A stretch of DNA of 64,000 nt from Planococcus halocryophilus (GCF_022489025.1 NZ_JAKVTG010000003.1:186001-250000), one strand, 5' to 3'. Positions 17,644 through 28,654 are shown, numbered from the stretch's first letter. Numbers and translations: made by a program. The notes: a model not told the origin generated them from the letters alone.

Positions 17644-19002
17644 ATGAAAACGATGAAAAAAGTATTGATTGCAAACCGTGGAGAAATCGCAGTTCGGATT
17701 ATCCGTGCTTGTAAAGAAATGGATATCGAAACGGTTGCTGTATACTCAGAAGCTGATAAAGAAGCACTTCATGTAGAACTTGCAGATGAAGCGTATTGTA
17801 TCGGTCCGAAGTTATCGAAAGACAGCTATTTAAATTTTTCTAATATCATGTCAGTTGCTAAATTGACAAATTGTGATGGCATCCATCCAGGTTACGGATT
17901 TTTAGCTGAAAACGCGAGTTTTGCTGAACTTTGCGAAGCATGCGATATGATGTTTATCGGTCCAACTGCAGATGCTATTTCGCGTATGGGAACTAAAGAC
18001 GTGGCACGTGAAACAATGCGTAAAGCAGGCGTTCCAGTCGTACCAGGTTCTACTGGTATCGTAGCAAGTGAAGAAGACGGCTTACGTATTGCAGATGGAA
18101 TCGGCTTCCCTGTTATCATTAAAGCAACAGCAGGCGGTGGCGGTAAAGGAATCCGTGTAGCGCGTACGCGTGAGGATTTTGTAACGGGTTTAAAAATGAC
18201 ACAAAAAGAAGCCGCAGCTGCTTTTGGTAATCCTGGAGTTTATATCGAGAAATTTATCGAAGATTTCCGTCATATTGAAATCCAAGTACTTGCTGATTCT
18301 CATGGCAATGCGATTCATTTAGGTGAGCGTGATTGTTCAATTCAGCGTCGTATGCAAAAGCTGGTAGAGGAAGCACCTTCACCGGCATTGTCACCAGAGT
18401 TGCGGGCAGAAATGGGTGATGCTGCAGTAAAAGCTGCGTTAGCTGTTAACTACCGCGGGGCAGGAACTGTGGAATTTATTTTTGACGCCGTCAACCAAAA
18501 ATTCTACTTTATGGAAATGAACACACGCATTCAAGTGGAACATCCTGTAACAGAAATGATTACTGGAATAGATTTGATCCAACAGCAATTAAAAGTGGCT
18601 TCTGGTGAGACATTAGCTTATAAACAAGAAGATGTAACATTCAAAGGCTGGTCAATTGAATGCCGTATTAATGCAGAAAACCCAGCTAAAAACTTCATGC
18701 CATCAGCAGGTAAAGTCGAAATGTACTTGCCTCCAGGTGGTTTGGGTGTGAGAATCGATTCTGCTATGTATTCGGGTTACACGATTCCACCGTATTACGA
18801 TTCGATGGTAGCGAAACTGATTACATTTGCAGATACACGCGAAGAAGCAGTAGCCAAAATGAAGCGCGCATTAAATGAGTTTGTTATTGAAGGCGTGTTT
18901 ACGACGATTCCATTCCATTCAAAATTGATGGATCATGAAGTATTTAAATCAGGAGATTTCAATACGAAATTCCTCGAGAAATACGACGTTTTGGGATCTT
19001 AA
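17644..19002 (+). CDS. accC: Biotin carboxylase subunit of acetyl-CoA carboxylase
   Basis: ATP-dependent carboxylation of biotin on AccB. 452 residues. Order: N-domain starting KKVLIANRGEIAVR, ATP-grasp with glycine-rich loop AGGGGKGIRVAR, metal and bicarbonate site EMNTRIQVEHPVTE, and C-domain. Sixteen-base gap to accB, and 15 to the Asp23 gene, so one operon. Confidence 0.97.
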   Translation: MKTMKKVLIANRGEIAVRIIRACKEMDIETVAVYSEADKEALHVELADEAYCIGPKLSKDSYLNFSNIMSVAKLTNCDGIHPGYGFLAENASFAELCEACDMMFIGPTADAISRMGTKDVARETMRKAGVPVVPGSTGIVASEEDGLRIADGIGFPVIIKATAGGGGKGIRVARTREDFVTGLKMTQKEAAAAFGNPGVYIEKFIEDFRHIEIQVLADSHGNAIHLGERDCSIQRRMQKLVEEAPSPALSPELRAEMGDAAVKAALAVNYRGAGTVEFIFDAVNQKFYFMEMNTRIQVEHPVTEMITGIDLIQQQLKVASGETLAYKQEDVTFKGWSIECRINAENPAKNFMPSAGKVEMYLPPGGLGVRIDSAMYSGYTIPPYYDSMVAKLITFADTREEAVAKMKRALNEFVIEGVFTTIPFHSKLMDHEVFKSGDFNTKFLEKYDVLGS

Positions 19003-19017
19003 GGAGGAGCTTTTTAA

Positions 19018-19413
19018 ATGGCAGAAAAAACAGCACCTTATTTACGCATGAAATCACACGGAGCGCAAGACTTAGGTAATATAGAAGTCGCTCCAGAAGT
19101 ATTAGAAATTATTGCAAGTATTGCTGCGACAGATATTGAAGGAGTTGCTAGTATGCGTGGAAACTTTGCTTCTGGTGTTGTAGAACGCTTAGGAAAAAAA
19201 GTTCACGGCAAAGGCATTAAAACCGAATTGTCGGAAGAAGGATTGGCGATTGATGTGTATTGTGTCATCAATTATGGTGTGTCAATTCCTAAAACCGCTT
19301 TAAAAATTCAAGAGCAGGTTCGTCAAACGCTTGAAAATATGACGTCACTTCAAACGCAAGAAGTAAACGTTCATATTACGGGCATTCATTTCGAGACCCA
19401 AACAGCAGAATAG
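19018..19413 (+). CDS. Asp23/Gls24 family protein (YqhY-like)
   Basis: 131 residues of the Asp23/Gls24 family, with the signature IAASIAATDIEGVASM-like stretch and VYCVINYGVSIPKTA. Family members include an alkaline-shock envelope protein. The YqhY branch always follows accBC, and in B. subtilis its loss disturbs acetyl-CoA carboxylase control. Fifteen bases after accC behind AAGGAGG. No signal or membrane segment. Confidence 0.9.
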   Translation: MAEKTAPYLRMKSHGAQDLGNIEVAPEVLEIIASIAATDIEGVASMRGNFASGVVERLGKKVHGKGIKTELSEEGLAIDVYCVINYGVSIPKTALKIQEQVRQTLENMTSLQTQEVNVHITGIHFETQTAE

Positions 19414-19418
19414 GCAGC

Positions 19419-19474
19419 AAGGCTGTCCTGGAGTCCTTTTAGAGGCTCCGGGGCAGCCTTCTCTTTGTTTTTGT
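19419..19474 (+). terminator. Terminator of the accBC operon
   Basis: A 15-bp stem (19419-19433 with 19446-19460, two wobbles) and a T-rich tail. Confidence 0.85.
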
Positions 19475-19574
19475 TTGCAAACCCCAAAATATTCCTATAG
19501 TTAGACGAGGCTTTTGGAGACATTTGGCTTATTGACCGAACATTTCAAACATGGAAGTTCTACCGGAATACCTG

Positions 19575-19580
19575 TATAAT
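19575..19580 (+). promoter_or_regulatory. Candidate -10 of the nusB promoter
   Basis: A consensus TATAAT lies 38 bases before nusB and after the accBC terminator. No good -35 is seen at 16-18 bases, so confidence is limited. Confidence 0.45.
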
Positions 19581-19618
19581 GAGGGGTAACTAGCTGTGAA
19601 AAGGAGACCGGATAACTT

Positions 19619-20008
19619 ATGAAACGACACGAAGCACGCGAAAAAGCGCTTCAGACCTTATTTCAATTAGAAGGCACTGAATTAACCATCAATGAGGCAA
19701 TGGATCATGTGATGGCTGGAGAAAATGATAATTTTTACGATCTATTGGTTCAAGGCACTTATACAAATATGGCAACAATTGATGAAAAATTGGTTGGCCA
19801 TCTTGAAAACTGGTCGATCGAACGTTTGCCTAAAATTGAGCGTACAATTCTTCGCATGGCAATCTTTGAACTAGAATATATGGAAGACGCACCAGCACGC
19901 GTCGTGATGAATGAAGCAATTGAATTGTGTAAAACATTCGGAGACGACAAGTCTAGCCGATTTGTTAACGGCGTTTTATCGAAGTTTACAGACGAAACAG
20001 CAAATTAA
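19619..20008 (+). CDS. nusB: Transcription antitermination factor NusB
   Basis: Binds boxA RNA with NusE for rRNA antitermination. 129 residues, all helical. The N-terminus [16 protein letters not shown] and the C-terminal [30 protein letters not shown] are strongly conserved. ATG follows AAAGGAGA. First gene of a run into folD, 14 bases away. Confidence 0.95.
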   Translation: MKRHEAREKALQTLFQLEGTELTINEAMDHVMAGENDNFYDLLVQGTYTNMATIDEKLVGHLENWSIERLPKIERTILRMAIFELEYMEDAPARVVMNEAIELCKTFGDDKSSRFVNGVLSKFTDETAN

Positions 20009-20022
20009 TTGGAGGAGTAAAC

Positions 20023-20889
20023 ATGACTGCAAAATTGATTGATGGAAAAGCGGTAAGCCAAAAAATTAAAATTCAAGTACAACAACGAGTGGAAAAATTG
20101 GCGAAGCAAGGAATCATCCCAGGACTTGCCGTTGTGTTGGTTGGAGAAAACTCCGCCTCTCTTACATATGTAAAAAACAAGAAAAAAACATGCGAAGCAC
20201 TTGGCATGCGTTCAGATTTGCATCAATTTCCGGATACAATGACTGAGCAAGAGTTGCTTTCAACAATAGATGAATTGAATAATGATTCCAATATACATGG
20301 AATTCTTGTTCAATTGCCGTTACCCAAACAAATTGATGAGTTTAAAGTGATTTCAGCCATAAGTCCTGAAAAAGATGTAGATGGGTTCCATCCAATTTCA
20401 GTCGGTAATATGATGATTGGCAAAGAAGCCTTTTTACCATGTACACCACATGGCATTATGGAGTTACTCGCTCATTACGACATCGACCCAGCTGGTAAAC
20501 ACGCTGTAGTCATTGGCCGCAGTAATATTGTTGGCAAGCCAATCGGTCAATTATTGCTTCAAAAAGACGCAACTGTGACGTATTGCCATTCAAAAACGAA
20601 AGATTTGGCTGAATTTACAAAGCAAGCGGATATTTTAATAGCTGCTGTTGGGCGTGCCAAATTTATCGATCACACGTTCATCAAACCAGGTGCAGTTATT
20701 ATTGATGTCGGGATGAATCGTGACGAAAATGGCAAATTATGTGGCGATGTAGACTTTCAAGATGTTCAAGAAACGGCTAGTTTTGTTACCCCTGTACCTG
20801 GCGGCGTAGGACCTATGACGATTGCGATGCTAATGGGGAATACATTACAATCGGCTGAAAAAGGGTCTGTAAAGACAAAACAACAATAA
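20023..20889 (+). CDS. folD: Bifunctional methylenetetrahydrofolate dehydrogenase/cyclohydrolase
   Basis: Interconverts 5,10-methylene-, methenyl- and 10-formyl-THF with NADP. 288 residues. Catalytic YVKNK (Tyr and Lys), VQLPLP, and the Rossmann GRSNIVGKP motif are seen, with the C-terminal [10 protein letters not shown]. Uses the methylene-THF made by GcvT. Operon with nusB. Confidence 0.96.
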   Translation: MTAKLIDGKAVSQKIKIQVQQRVEKLAKQGIIPGLAVVLVGENSASLTYVKNKKKTCEALGMRSDLHQFPDTMTEQELLSTIDELNNDSNIHGILVQLPLPKQIDEFKVISAISPEKDVDGFHPISVGNMMIGKEAFLPCTPHGIMELLAHYDIDPAGKHAVVIGRSNIVGKPIGQLLLQKDATVTYCHSKTKDLAEFTKQADILIAAVGRAKFIDHTFIKPGAVIIDVGMNRDENGKLCGDVDFQDVQETASFVTPVPGGVGPMTIAMLMGNTLQSAEKGSVKTKQQ

Positions 20890-20913
20890 GCATGTAAAAT
20901 AAATAGCAATGGG

Positions 20914-20942
20914 GCTGTTTTTCATCCGAAAAACAGCTTTTT
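20914..20942 (+). terminator. Terminator after folD
   Basis: GCTGTTTTTC (20914-20923) pairs perfectly with GAAAAACAGC (20928-20937), four-base loop, T run. Confidence 0.88.
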
Positions 20943-20967
20943 AAATTCACAGATAGGGGTTGAAAAT

Positions 20968-22329
20968 GTGTCGTCCGACCCGTACTTAAGTGTAAAAGCT
21001 TTAACAAAATACATAAAAAAGAAATTTGATGCCGATCCACATCTTCGCGATGTGTATGTTAAAGGTGAGTTATCCAATGTTAAAATTCATACCAGTGGAC
21101 ATATTTATTTCACGTTAAAAGATAATTCAGCGCGTTTACCTGGTGTTATGTTTTCAGCAAGCGCAAAATCTGTGAAGTTTAAGCCCGAAAGCGGCATGAC
21201 GGTGCTTATTCGCGGAGATGTTACGGTTTATGAAGCATCTGGTCAATATCAACTGTATGCGCAATCTATGCAAGTTGACGGTATTGGAGATTATTACTTA
21301 GCGTTTGAACAATTAAAAGAAAAGTTAGCTAAAGAAGGCGTATTTGATGCAACTCATAAAAAGCACTTGCCGCGTTTTCCAAAACGAATTGCCGTAGTGA
21401 CCGCTCAAACAGGAGCAGCAGTACGCGATATAATCATTACACTACATCGCCGTTATCCTTTGGCGAATGTTGTATTGTACCCAACACTTGTGCAAGGTGT
21501 TGGAGCAGTTCAATCGATTGTTCAATCGATTCAAGCGGCTAATAAAGACCAGTTCGACGTGTTAATTGTCGGCCGCGGTGGCGGTTCGATTGAAGATTTA
21601 TGGGCTTTTAACGAAGAAGCAGTGGCACGTGCCATCTTTTCTTCAGAAATTCCAATTATTTCAGCAATCGGTCATGAAACCGATACCACGATTGCAGATT
21701 TTGTGTCCGATTTGCGTGCGCCAACGCCTACTGCTGCTGCGGAACTTGCGGTACCAAGCCAGACAGAACTGCTAGAGCGAATCTCAAGTTACCGAAGCCA
21801 AATGTATCGAACTGTCTCAAGCGCTGTGAGTCAGCAAAAACAAGCATTAAACCGATTGACTTCGTCTTATCCACTTGCCTACCCAGAACGGCTTTATCGG
21901 CCCTTTATTGAACGGGTCGAGCGTGCTACCGATTCTTTGCAAAGAGAATCTTTGCAGCATTTAAACCGTTCTAAAGAATATTACCGGTCGCTTGATCAGC
22001 GCTTGAAATCGCGTATGCCTTTGCAGCAAATTCGACAATCTGATTCGGATGTAACAGAACTTGAGAGAAGACTTGATTTTCAAATAGAGCAATTGCTAAA
22101 AAATCATTCACGACAGCTGTCTTCGGCGATTCGTACATTAGATGCACTCAGTCCTTTAAAAATTATGGACCGTGGGTATTCTATTCCTTATATTGAAGGA
22201 AGTGTCGTCAAAAGTGTTGAACAAGTAACAGTGGGCGACAGTTTAACGCTTGCCATGCAAGACGGAACGATTCAAGCAACGGTCAATGAAATAAATCCAA
22301 CACCTAAAGGAGACGGAAACGATGACTGA
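20968..22329 (+). CDS. xseA: Exodeoxyribonuclease VII large subunit
   Basis: Catalytic subunit of ExoVII, which degrades single-stranded DNA. 453 residues: OB-fold (about 5-100), catalytic domain with GRGGGSIEDLWAFN and AIGHETDTTIADFVSD, then a long coiled coil that binds XseB. The start is GTG at 20968 behind AGGGG; an ATG two bases upstream is out of frame. Ends inside xseB (8-base overlap). Confidence 0.96.
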   Translation: MSSDPYLSVKALTKYIKKKFDADPHLRDVYVKGELSNVKIHTSGHIYFTLKDNSARLPGVMFSASAKSVKFKPESGMTVLIRGDVTVYEASGQYQLYAQSMQVDGIGDYYLAFEQLKEKLAKEGVFDATHKKHLPRFPKRIAVVTAQTGAAVRDIIITLHRRYPLANVVLYPTLVQGVGAVQSIVQSIQAANKDQFDVLIVGRGGGSIEDLWAFNEEAVARAIFSSEIPIISAIGHETDTTIADFVSDLRAPTPTAAAELAVPSQTELLERISSYRSQMYRTVSSAVSQQKQALNRLTSSYPLAYPERLYRPFIERVERATDSLQRESLQHLNRSKEYYRSLDQRLKSRMPLQQIRQSDSDVTELERRLDFQIEQLLKNHSRQLSSAIRTLDALSPLKIMDRGYSIPYIEGSVVKSVEQVTVGDSLTLAMQDGTIQATVNEINPTPKGDGNDD

Positions 22330-22558
22330 GAAGAAAATTATGTTCAATGATGCAATGGAACAACTTGAAGAAATTGTTCGTCAACTCGAACAAGGGGATG
22401 TGCCACTCGAACAAGCATTGACGCTTTATCAAAAAGGTATGGAACTTTCAAAAGTTTGTCACGATAAATTACAAAATGCAGAAAGTCAATTAGTGACTAT
22501 GATGAAAGATGGCAAAGAAGTGCCAGCTAACATAGAAATGGACGGGAATGCAAAATGA
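22322..22558 (+). CDS. xseB: Exodeoxyribonuclease VII small subunit
   Basis: 78-residue helical hairpin protein that wraps the XseA coiled coil. The FNDAMEQLEEIVRQLEQGDVPLEQAL segment is the family signature. Overlaps both xseA and ispA, indicating translational coupling. Confidence 0.95.
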   Translation: MTEKKIMFNDAMEQLEEIVRQLEQGDVPLEQALTLYQKGMELSKVCHDKLQNAESQLVTMMKDGKEVPANIEMDGNAK

Positions 22559-23436
22559 ATTTAACCCAATTCCGTGCTCATTACGAACCGCTAATCCAAC
22601 AGGAAATGGCACAATTAATTCTTTCTTTATCTATTCCGGATTCATTAAAAGAATCGATGCATTATTCATTGCAAGCAGGTGGAAAACGAATTCGTCCAAT
22701 TTTGCTATTAGCTGTACTTCATGAAATGACTGGAGAAGAACATCCCGATGCGCTAAAAGTAGCAGCAGCAATTGAGATGATTCACACGTATTCATTGATT
22801 CACGACGACTTGCCAAGTATGGATGATGACGATTTACGCCGTGGCATGCCGACTAATCATAAAGTGTTTGGCGAAGCTGTTGCGATTCTTGCAGGCGATG
22901 CGTTATTAACGTATAGCTTTGGTGTAGTGGCGCGACTTGAGCATGTATCAAGCGACGATAAAGTCCGCTTAATTGATTTGATGAGTGTTTCTGCTGGCGC
23001 TGAAGGAATGGTCGGTGGCCAAGTACTAGATATTGAAGGCGAAGAAAAGCAATTACAGCTTGAAGAGTTAGAACAAGTTCATCGCTTAAAAACCGGTGCT
23101 TTACTGACATATAGCATTCTGGCTGGTGGCATTTTAGCTCAAGCTACAAACGGAGAAATTGTAGCACTTAGCCAATTTGGTCAGCATTTAGGACTAGCTT
23201 TCCAAATTCAAGACGATATTTTGGATGTTACTGGAACTTCTCAAGAACTTGGGAAAACTGCTGGTAAAGATGAATCGAGTGAAAAAAGCACATATCCGAG
23301 TTTGTTAACTTTGCCAAAAGCAAAAGAAAAACTAGACTTTCATGCTTCTGAAGCTGTAAATGCCCTTCATAAGTTAAATGGCGAAAAAACATTGCTATTG
23401 GAACTCACACATTTAATTGTGCAAAGAAAAAACTGA
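22555..23436 (+). CDS. ispA: Polyprenyl (farnesyl) diphosphate synthase
   Basis: Condenses IPP with DMAPP/GPP to farnesyl diphosphate. 293 residues. First Asp-rich motif HDDLPSMDDDD, with KTGAL and the second motif FQIQDDILD all present. Overlaps xseB by four bases. Works with Dxs, encoded 86 bases downstream. Confidence 0.94.
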   Translation: MNLTQFRAHYEPLIQQEMAQLILSLSIPDSLKESMHYSLQAGGKRIRPILLLAVLHEMTGEEHPDALKVAAAIEMIHTYSLIHDDLPSMDDDDLRRGMPTNHKVFGEAVAILAGDALLTYSFGVVARLEHVSSDDKVRLIDLMSVSAGAEGMVGGQVLDIEGEEKQLQLEELEQVHRLKTGALLTYSILAGGILAQATNGEIVALSQFGQHLGLAFQIQDDILDVTGTSQELGKTAGKDESSEKSTYPSLLTLPKAKEKLDFHASEAVNALHKLNGEKTLLLELTHLIVQRKN

Positions 23437-23452
23437 TTTTTAAGGCTCTGAT

Positions 23453-23480
23453 TTGTACAATTGCTCAGTATTGATATAAT
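23453..23480 (+). promoter_or_regulatory. Promoter of dxs
   Basis: TTGTAC (23453-23458), 16 bases, then TATAAT (23475-23480) preceded by an extended TGA. Forty-one bases before the dxs ATG. Lets dxs-tlyA be transcribed apart from xseAB-ispA. Confidence 0.75.
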
Positions 23481-23521
23481 ATGTACAGACAGTCCGAAGG
23501 AAAATTTAAAAAAGGTGCGTG

Positions 23522-25432
23522 ATGGCAATGGATCTACATTCGATTACTGGTCCATCTTTCTTAAAAGAGCTGAACACAAAACAGCTTGAAGTATTAAGTG
23601 AAGATATAAGACGGTTTTTAATAGAAAATTTATCAAGAACAGGTGGACATATTGGTCCGAATCTCGGCGTAGTAGAATTGACGTTGGCTTTACACAAAGT
23701 ATTCGACAGCCCATCAGACAAATTTATTTGGGATGTAGGACACCAATCGTACGTTCACAAAATTCTTACGGGAAGAGCTAGCCAATTTGACACGTTACGT
23801 CAATTTAAAGGTCTATGTGGTTTTCCGAAACGCAATGAAAGTGATCACGATGTTTGGGAAACTGGACATAGTTCAACTTCATTATCAGCGGCAATGGGTA
23901 TGGCAGCAGCTCGTGATATTAAAAAAGACAGCAATTATGTCATACCAATTATTGGTGACGGCGCATTAACGGGTGGTATGGCTTTTGAAGCATTAAACCA
24001 TATTGGCCACACAAAAACGGATATGACCGTCATTCTAAATGACAATGAAATGTCAATTGCGCCAAATGTCGGCGCGATGCACAGCATGCTTGGTCGTATG
24101 CGGACAGCTGGGAAATACAATAAAGTTAAAGACGATTTGGAATACCTATTGAAAAAAGTTCCTGCAGTTGGCGATCGTTTAGCATCTACAGCTGAACGAG
24201 TAAAAGATTCGTTAAAGTATTTGGTCGTATCAGGCATGTTTTTCGAAGAAATGGGCTTTACGTATTTAGGGCCAATCGACGGGCATGATTTGGAAGAACT
24301 AGAAGACAATTTACGTTATGCGAAGAAAACAAAAGGTCCTGTTATATTACATGTCATTACAAAAAAAGGTAAAGGATTTTTACCTGCAGAACAAGATACA
24401 ATTGGCACATGGCATGGCACGGGTCCTTATAAAATGGAAACCGGCGATTTAGTAAAATCATCATCAAAAGCACCTTCTTGGAGCGGCTTAGTAGCAGAAA
24501 CTGTCCGAAAACTAGCACGTACTGACGAACGCATTGTGGCGATTACTCCGGCAATGCCAGTTGGTTCGAAATTAGAAGGGTTTGCTTCTGAGTTTCCAGA
24601 GCGTATGTATGACGTAGGGATTGCTGAACAACACGCAACTACGATGGCAGCAGGGCTTGCAACACAAGACATGAAACCATTCCTAGCGATCTATTCGACA
24701 TTTTTACAACGAGCATATGATCAAGTAGTCCATGACATTTGCCGTCAAAATTTAAATGTCTTTATCGGTATTGATCGTTCAGGTCTTGTCGGAGCGGATG
24801 GCGAAACGCACCAAGGTGTATTTGATATTGCTTTCTTGCGCCATTTACCGAATATGGTCATTATGATGCCAAAAGACGAAAACGAAGGACAACATATGGT
24901 TAAAACTGCAATTGACTATAATGGCGGTCCGATTGCACTGCGTTACCCAAGAGGAAACGGATTGGGTGTCCCAATGGATGAAGAGCTTCAAGCTTTACCA
25001 ATCGGTTCATGGGAAGTGCTAAGAAAAGGAACAGATGCAGTGATTTTAACATTTGGTACAACCATTCCTATGGCCATGAAAGCAGCAGAACAATTGGCAC
25101 AACAAGATATTTTTGTTGAAGTGGTAAATGCACGATTTATTAAACCAATGGATGAAGAAATGTTGCATACGATCTTTAAACGTGATATTCCAATCCTAAC
25201 AATTGAAGAAGCAGTGCTTCAAGGTGGATTTGGTAGTGCAGTTCTTGAGTTTGCTCAAGAACAACAATATCGTGGATCGGTTATCGATCGTCTCGGAATT
25301 CCAGATCACTTTATCGAACACGGAGATGTTGCTGAATTAATGGATGAAATTCATTTAAACAGTGATGAAGTGGTACGTGTAATCAAAGAACGAGCACAAT
25401 CCAAAAAGCAGGCAGGTACAACTATTCTATGA
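23522..25432 (+). CDS. dxs: 1-deoxy-D-xylulose-5-phosphate synthase
   Basis: Thiamine-diphosphate enzyme joining pyruvate and glyceraldehyde 3-phosphate, first step of the MEP isoprenoid pathway. 636 residues. [16 protein letters not shown], the ThDP-binding [15 protein letters not shown]...NDNEMSI segment, and the transketolase part with GIAEQHA and [15 protein letters not shown] are visible. ATG 23522 is chosen, with AAGGTG upstream; GTG 23519 and ATG 23528 are alternatives. Confidence 0.96.
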   Translation: MAMDLHSITGPSFLKELNTKQLEVLSEDIRRFLIENLSRTGGHIGPNLGVVELTLALHKVFDSPSDKFIWDVGHQSYVHKILTGRASQFDTLRQFKGLCGFPKRNESDHDVWETGHSSTSLSAAMGMAAARDIKKDSNYVIPIIGDGALTGGMAFEALNHIGHTKTDMTVILNDNEMSIAPNVGAMHSMLGRMRTAGKYNKVKDDLEYLLKKVPAVGDRLASTAERVKDSLKYLVVSGMFFEEMGFTYLGPIDGHDLEELEDNLRYAKKTKGPVILHVITKKGKGFLPAEQDTIGTWHGTGPYKMETGDLVKSSSKAPSWSGLVAETVRKLARTDERIVAITPAMPVGSKLEGFASEFPERMYDVGIAEQHATTMAAGLATQDMKPFLAIYSTFLQRAYDQVVHDICRQNLNVFIGIDRSGLVGADGETHQGVFDIAFLRHLPNMVIMMPKDENEGQHMVKTAIDYNGGPIALRYPRGNGLGVPMDEELQALPIGSWEVLRKGTDAVILTFGTTIPMAMKAAEQLAQQDIFVEVVNARFIKPMDEEMLHTIFKRDIPILTIEEAVLQGGFGSAVLEFAQEQQYRGSVIDRLGIPDHFIEHGDVAELMDEIHLNSDEVVRVIKERAQSKKQAGTTIL

Positions 25433-26250
25433 ACAAACCTAAAAAAGAACGTGTAGATGTCTTGCTAGTTGAGCGGGGCATCTGTGAAACACGTGAAAAA
25501 GCAAAACGAGCGATTATGGCTGGAATTATCTATTCGGGATCTGAACGCATGAATAAACCTGGTGAAAAAATTCTAGAAGATGCTTCTTTGCAAATGAAAG
25601 GCAACGATTTAAAGTATGTCAGTCGAGGTGGCTTAAAGTTAGAAAAAGCTTTAGAGAAATTCGATTTGTCGGTCGCTGATAAATTAATGCTCGATATTGG
25701 CTCTTCTACAGGCGGCTTTACAGATTGTGCCCTTCAAAATGGTGCAAAGCATTGCTACGCGTTAGATGTCGGTTATAACCAATTGGCTTGGAAAATCAGA
25801 CAAGATGAACGCGTCACTGTGATGGAGCGAGTCAACTTCCGTCATTCTAAACCAGAAGATTTTGTGCAAGGATTACCTGAATTCGCATCAATTGATGTTT
25901 CTTTTATTTCATTGCGGATTATTTTCCCAGTTTTAAAACAAGTTATCGTTCCGGGTAGCGATGTTATCGCACTCGTTAAACCGCAGTTTGAAGCGGGGCG
26001 AGAGAATGTAGGTAAAAAAGGCATTATTCGCGATCCGAAAATACATCGTGATGTATTGATTAAAGTTGGTAAATTTGCAGTGGAATCTGGATTTCATGTG
26101 AAAAACATGTCGTTTTCGCCTATTACTGGTGGAGAAGGCAATATCGAATTTTTATTCCATCTTCAATCGAGTATGGAAGGTCATGAGGTTGCCCCTGTCT
26201 CAGAGGCATTGATTGATGAAACGGTTAAACAAGCACATGAAATCTTGTAG
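25429..26250 (+). CDS. tlyA: TlyA-family rRNA 2'-O-methyltransferase (YqxC)
   Basis: 273 residues: S4 RNA-binding domain (about 5-65, [10 protein letters not shown]), then an FtsJ-type SAM methyltransferase domain with [19 protein letters not shown] and DVSFISLR. The family methylates rRNA 2'-hydroxyls; the annotation hemolysin is historical. Overlaps dxs by four bases. Same place as yqxC upstream of the arginine repressor in Bacilli. Confidence 0.9.
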   Translation: MNKPKKERVDVLLVERGICETREKAKRAIMAGIIYSGSERMNKPGEKILEDASLQMKGNDLKYVSRGGLKLEKALEKFDLSVADKLMLDIGSSTGGFTDCALQNGAKHCYALDVGYNQLAWKIRQDERVTVMERVNFRHSKPEDFVQGLPEFASIDVSFISLRIIFPVLKQVIVPGSDVIALVKPQFEAGRENVGKKGIIRDPKIHRDVLIKVGKFAVESGFHVKNMSFSPITGGEGNIEFLFHLQSSMEGHEVAPVSEALIDETVKQAHEIL

Positions 26251-26279
26251 ACACATTCCGAAAGGAGTGTGTTTTTTTT
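26251..26279 (+). terminator. Terminator of dxs-tlyA
   Basis: ACACATTCC pairs with GGAGTGTGT around a GAAA loop (one wobble), then eight T. Confidence 0.85.
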
Positions 26280-26400
26280 AATCACTAACCGGGAATACAA
26301 ATATAACACGGAGTTTTCTCAGTCAATAAATGTAGTTAGATACGTATAGCTGTAAGCTTTTCTTGTTTTATGCATGGAAAAGCTGTAGGATATAAAGTAT

Positions 26401-26418
26401 ATAGAATAATTATTCACT
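26401..26418 (+). promoter_or_regulatory. ARG box upstream of argR
   Basis: The 18 bases fit the ARG box consensus (wnTGAATwwwwATTCAnw) with one mismatch and include the palindrome GAATAATTATTC. It lies 14 bases before the argR ATG, so it probably mediates autorepression. Confidence 0.75.
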
Positions 26419-26432
26419 CAAGGGGGAGCACC

Positions 26433-26882
26433 ATGAACAAAGGACAGCGTCATATAAAAATACGCGATTTAATTTCGAATCGCGAAATCGAAACGCAAGA
26501 TGAGTTAGTAGAATTATTAAAATCAGCTGGCTATGAAGTAACACAAGCTACAGTTTCACGAGATATAAAAGAATTACACTTAGTAAAAGTGCCATTACAA
26601 GATGGCCGTTATAAATACAGTTTGCCAGCGGATCAACGTTTTAATCCAATGCAAAAATTACATCGTGCACTGACAGACGCTTTCGTCAGCATTGACGGAG
26701 CTAGCCACTTTTTAGTGATGAAGACATTGCCAGGTAATGCACACGCAATTGGTTCTTTAATCGATCATTTGGATTGGGAAGAAATTCTCGGAACAATTTG
26801 CGGAGATGATACATGCTTAATCATATGCAGAGATACCGAACATCGTGAAGTTTTAAAACAACGTTTAATTGAAATGCTTTAA
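26433..26882 (+). CDS. argR: Arginine repressor ArgR/AhrC
   Basis: Hexameric arginine-sensing repressor of biosynthesis and activator of catabolism. 149 residues: winged helix with [18 protein letters not shown] recognition region, C-terminal oligomerisation and arginine-binding domain with [16 protein letters not shown] 26433 behind AAGGGGGAG; the frame is open further upstream but has no ribosome site. Its probable targets argG-argH lie at 60 kb. recN follows after 17 bases. Confidence 0.95.
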   Translation: MNKGQRHIKIRDLISNREIETQDELVELLKSAGYEVTQATVSRDIKELHLVKVPLQDGRYKYSLPADQRFNPMQKLHRALTDAFVSIDGASHFLVMKTLPGNAHAIGSLIDHLDWEEILGTICGDDTCLIICRDTEHREVLKQRLIEML

Positions 26883-26899
26883 GAAGAGGTGAACGGTAT

Positions 26900-28597
26900 A
26901 TGCTTCGGGAATTAGATATACGCAATTTTGCCATTATCGATGCTTTGACCGTTAGTTTTGCTGAAGGATTAACGGTATTAACAGGCGAAACCGGTGCGGG
27001 GAAATCCATCATCATCGACGCCGTTCATCTTTTAGCAGGTGGACGGGGAAGCCAAGAGTTTATTCGACATGGGGCAAAAAAAGCTGAAATCGAAGGATTA
27101 TTCTCTTTGGAAGACGAGCAGCATCCCGTATTTCGCAAACTAGAAGAATTCGGCATCACAAAAAGTGATGGCGATATTTTGTTGCGTAGAGAATTAAACG
27201 ATAAAGGCAAAAATGTTTGTCGTATTAATGGTAAACTTGTAACAATATCGATTTTGCGTGAAGTTGGAGCTTCTTTAATTGATATTCATGGCCAACATGA
27301 AACGCAAGAATTGATGGATGAAAAACAACATTTATACTTATTGGATCAATTTGCAGGTAAATCTTTAGCAAAGTCCAAAGAAAGTTATAGCCATACATTC
27401 GATAAATATACGAAATTAAAGCGAGAGTTTTCATCCTACACAGAAAATGAGCAACAAATTGCTCAACGAATCGATTTATTAACATTTCAATTGCAAGAAA
27501 TTGAAGCAGCTGAATTAGTGATTGGTGAAGAAGAAGAACTCGTACTAGAACGTAAAAAACTGCAAAATTTCAACAAAATTTACGAATCAATATCAGCTGC
27601 CCATGAAGCGATTCAAGGTGAAAGTAAAGGTTTGGACTGGATTGGTTCTGCTATGTCTGAATTAGAACATGCAGCATCTGTAGACGAAACGTTTACAGGG
27701 TCTTCAGAAACATTGTCTAGTGCTTTTTATTTGATACAAGATACTGGCAGTGAAATAAAACGTATTTTAGATGATATGGAATTTGACCCTAGCCGATTAA
27801 ACGAAATTGAACAACGCTTAGCTGTTATTCAATCGCTAAAAAGAAAATATGGCACTTCCGTTGAAGATATTTTGCTGTATCATGAAAAGCAGGCAGATGA
27901 GTTGGATAAATTAGTCAACCGAGATCAACGTTTACAGTTAGATCAAGAAAAATTAAAAGAACTGACTGAAGACTTGCGTGTTGAAGCGGAAGAATTAACC
28001 ATTTTGCGAAAAAAAGCTGCAAAAAGCTTAGGGAAAGCGATTATGGAGCAGTTAAAAGAGCTGCATATGGCAAAAGCTTCGTTTGAAGTAAATTTCGATA
28101 TTTTACCGAATGCAAGATTTGATCGAAATGGACATGATGCAATTACGTTTTATATTTCCACAAACCTTGGTGAACCGTTAAAACCGTTAACTAAAGTGGC
28201 ATCAGGTGGAGAACTGTCACGTATGATGTTGGCGTTGAAAACGATCTTTTCAAAACATCAGGGGATTACATCAATTATTTTTGATGAAGTGGATACAGGC
28301 GTTAGTGGCCGTGTGGCACAAGCCATTGCAGAAAAAATTGCGGCCATTTCAGTTGACTCTCAAGTATTGTGTATTTCCCATTTGCCTCAAGTAGCGGCGA
28401 TGGCTGATCAGCATTTGTTTATTGAAAAGAAAGTCGACAAGCAGCGGACAACTACCGCTGTAACTGAACTTGACGGTAGCGAACGAACAGAAGAAATGAG
28501 TCGAATGCTGTCAGGTGCCGAAATCACTGACTTGACTTTACAACACGCTAAAGAATTACTTACTTTAGCAGCAGATCGTAAACTATTGATGAAGTAA
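26900..28597 (+). CDS. recN: DNA repair protein RecN
   Basis: SMC-like ATPase acting early at double-strand breaks. 565 residues: Walker A GETGAGKSIIID near residue 30, long coiled coil, signature ASGGELSRMMLALK and Walker B IIFDEVDTGVSG. Follows argR closely, as in Bacilli. In B. subtilis the next gene is spoIVB; here it is spo0A. Confidence 0.96.
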   Translation: MLRELDIRNFAIIDALTVSFAEGLTVLTGETGAGKSIIIDAVHLLAGGRGSQEFIRHGAKKAEIEGLFSLEDEQHPVFRKLEEFGITKSDGDILLRRELNDKGKNVCRINGKLVTISILREVGASLIDIHGQHETQELMDEKQHLYLLDQFAGKSLAKSKESYSHTFDKYTKLKREFSSYTENEQQIAQRIDLLTFQLQEIEAAELVIGEEEELVLERKKLQNFNKIYESISAAHEAIQGESKGLDWIGSAMSELEHAASVDETFTGSSETLSSAFYLIQDTGSEIKRILDDMEFDPSRLNEIEQRLAVIQSLKRKYGTSVEDILLYHEKQADELDKLVNRDQRLQLDQEKLKELTEDLRVEAEELTILRKKAAKSLGKAIMEQLKELHMAKASFEVNFDILPNARFDRNGHDAITFYISTNLGEPLKPLTKVASGGELSRMMLALKTIFSKHQGITSIIFDEVDTGVSGRVAQAIAEKIAAISVDSQVLCISHLPQVAAMADQHLFIEKKVDKQRTTTAVTELDGSERTEEMSRMLSGAEITDLTLQHAKELLTLAADRKLLMK

Positions 28598-28654
28598 AAT
28601 AGTGAAGCTATTTTAAATACCTACTAGAGTCAGTCACCAAGGAGAGAGAGTCCA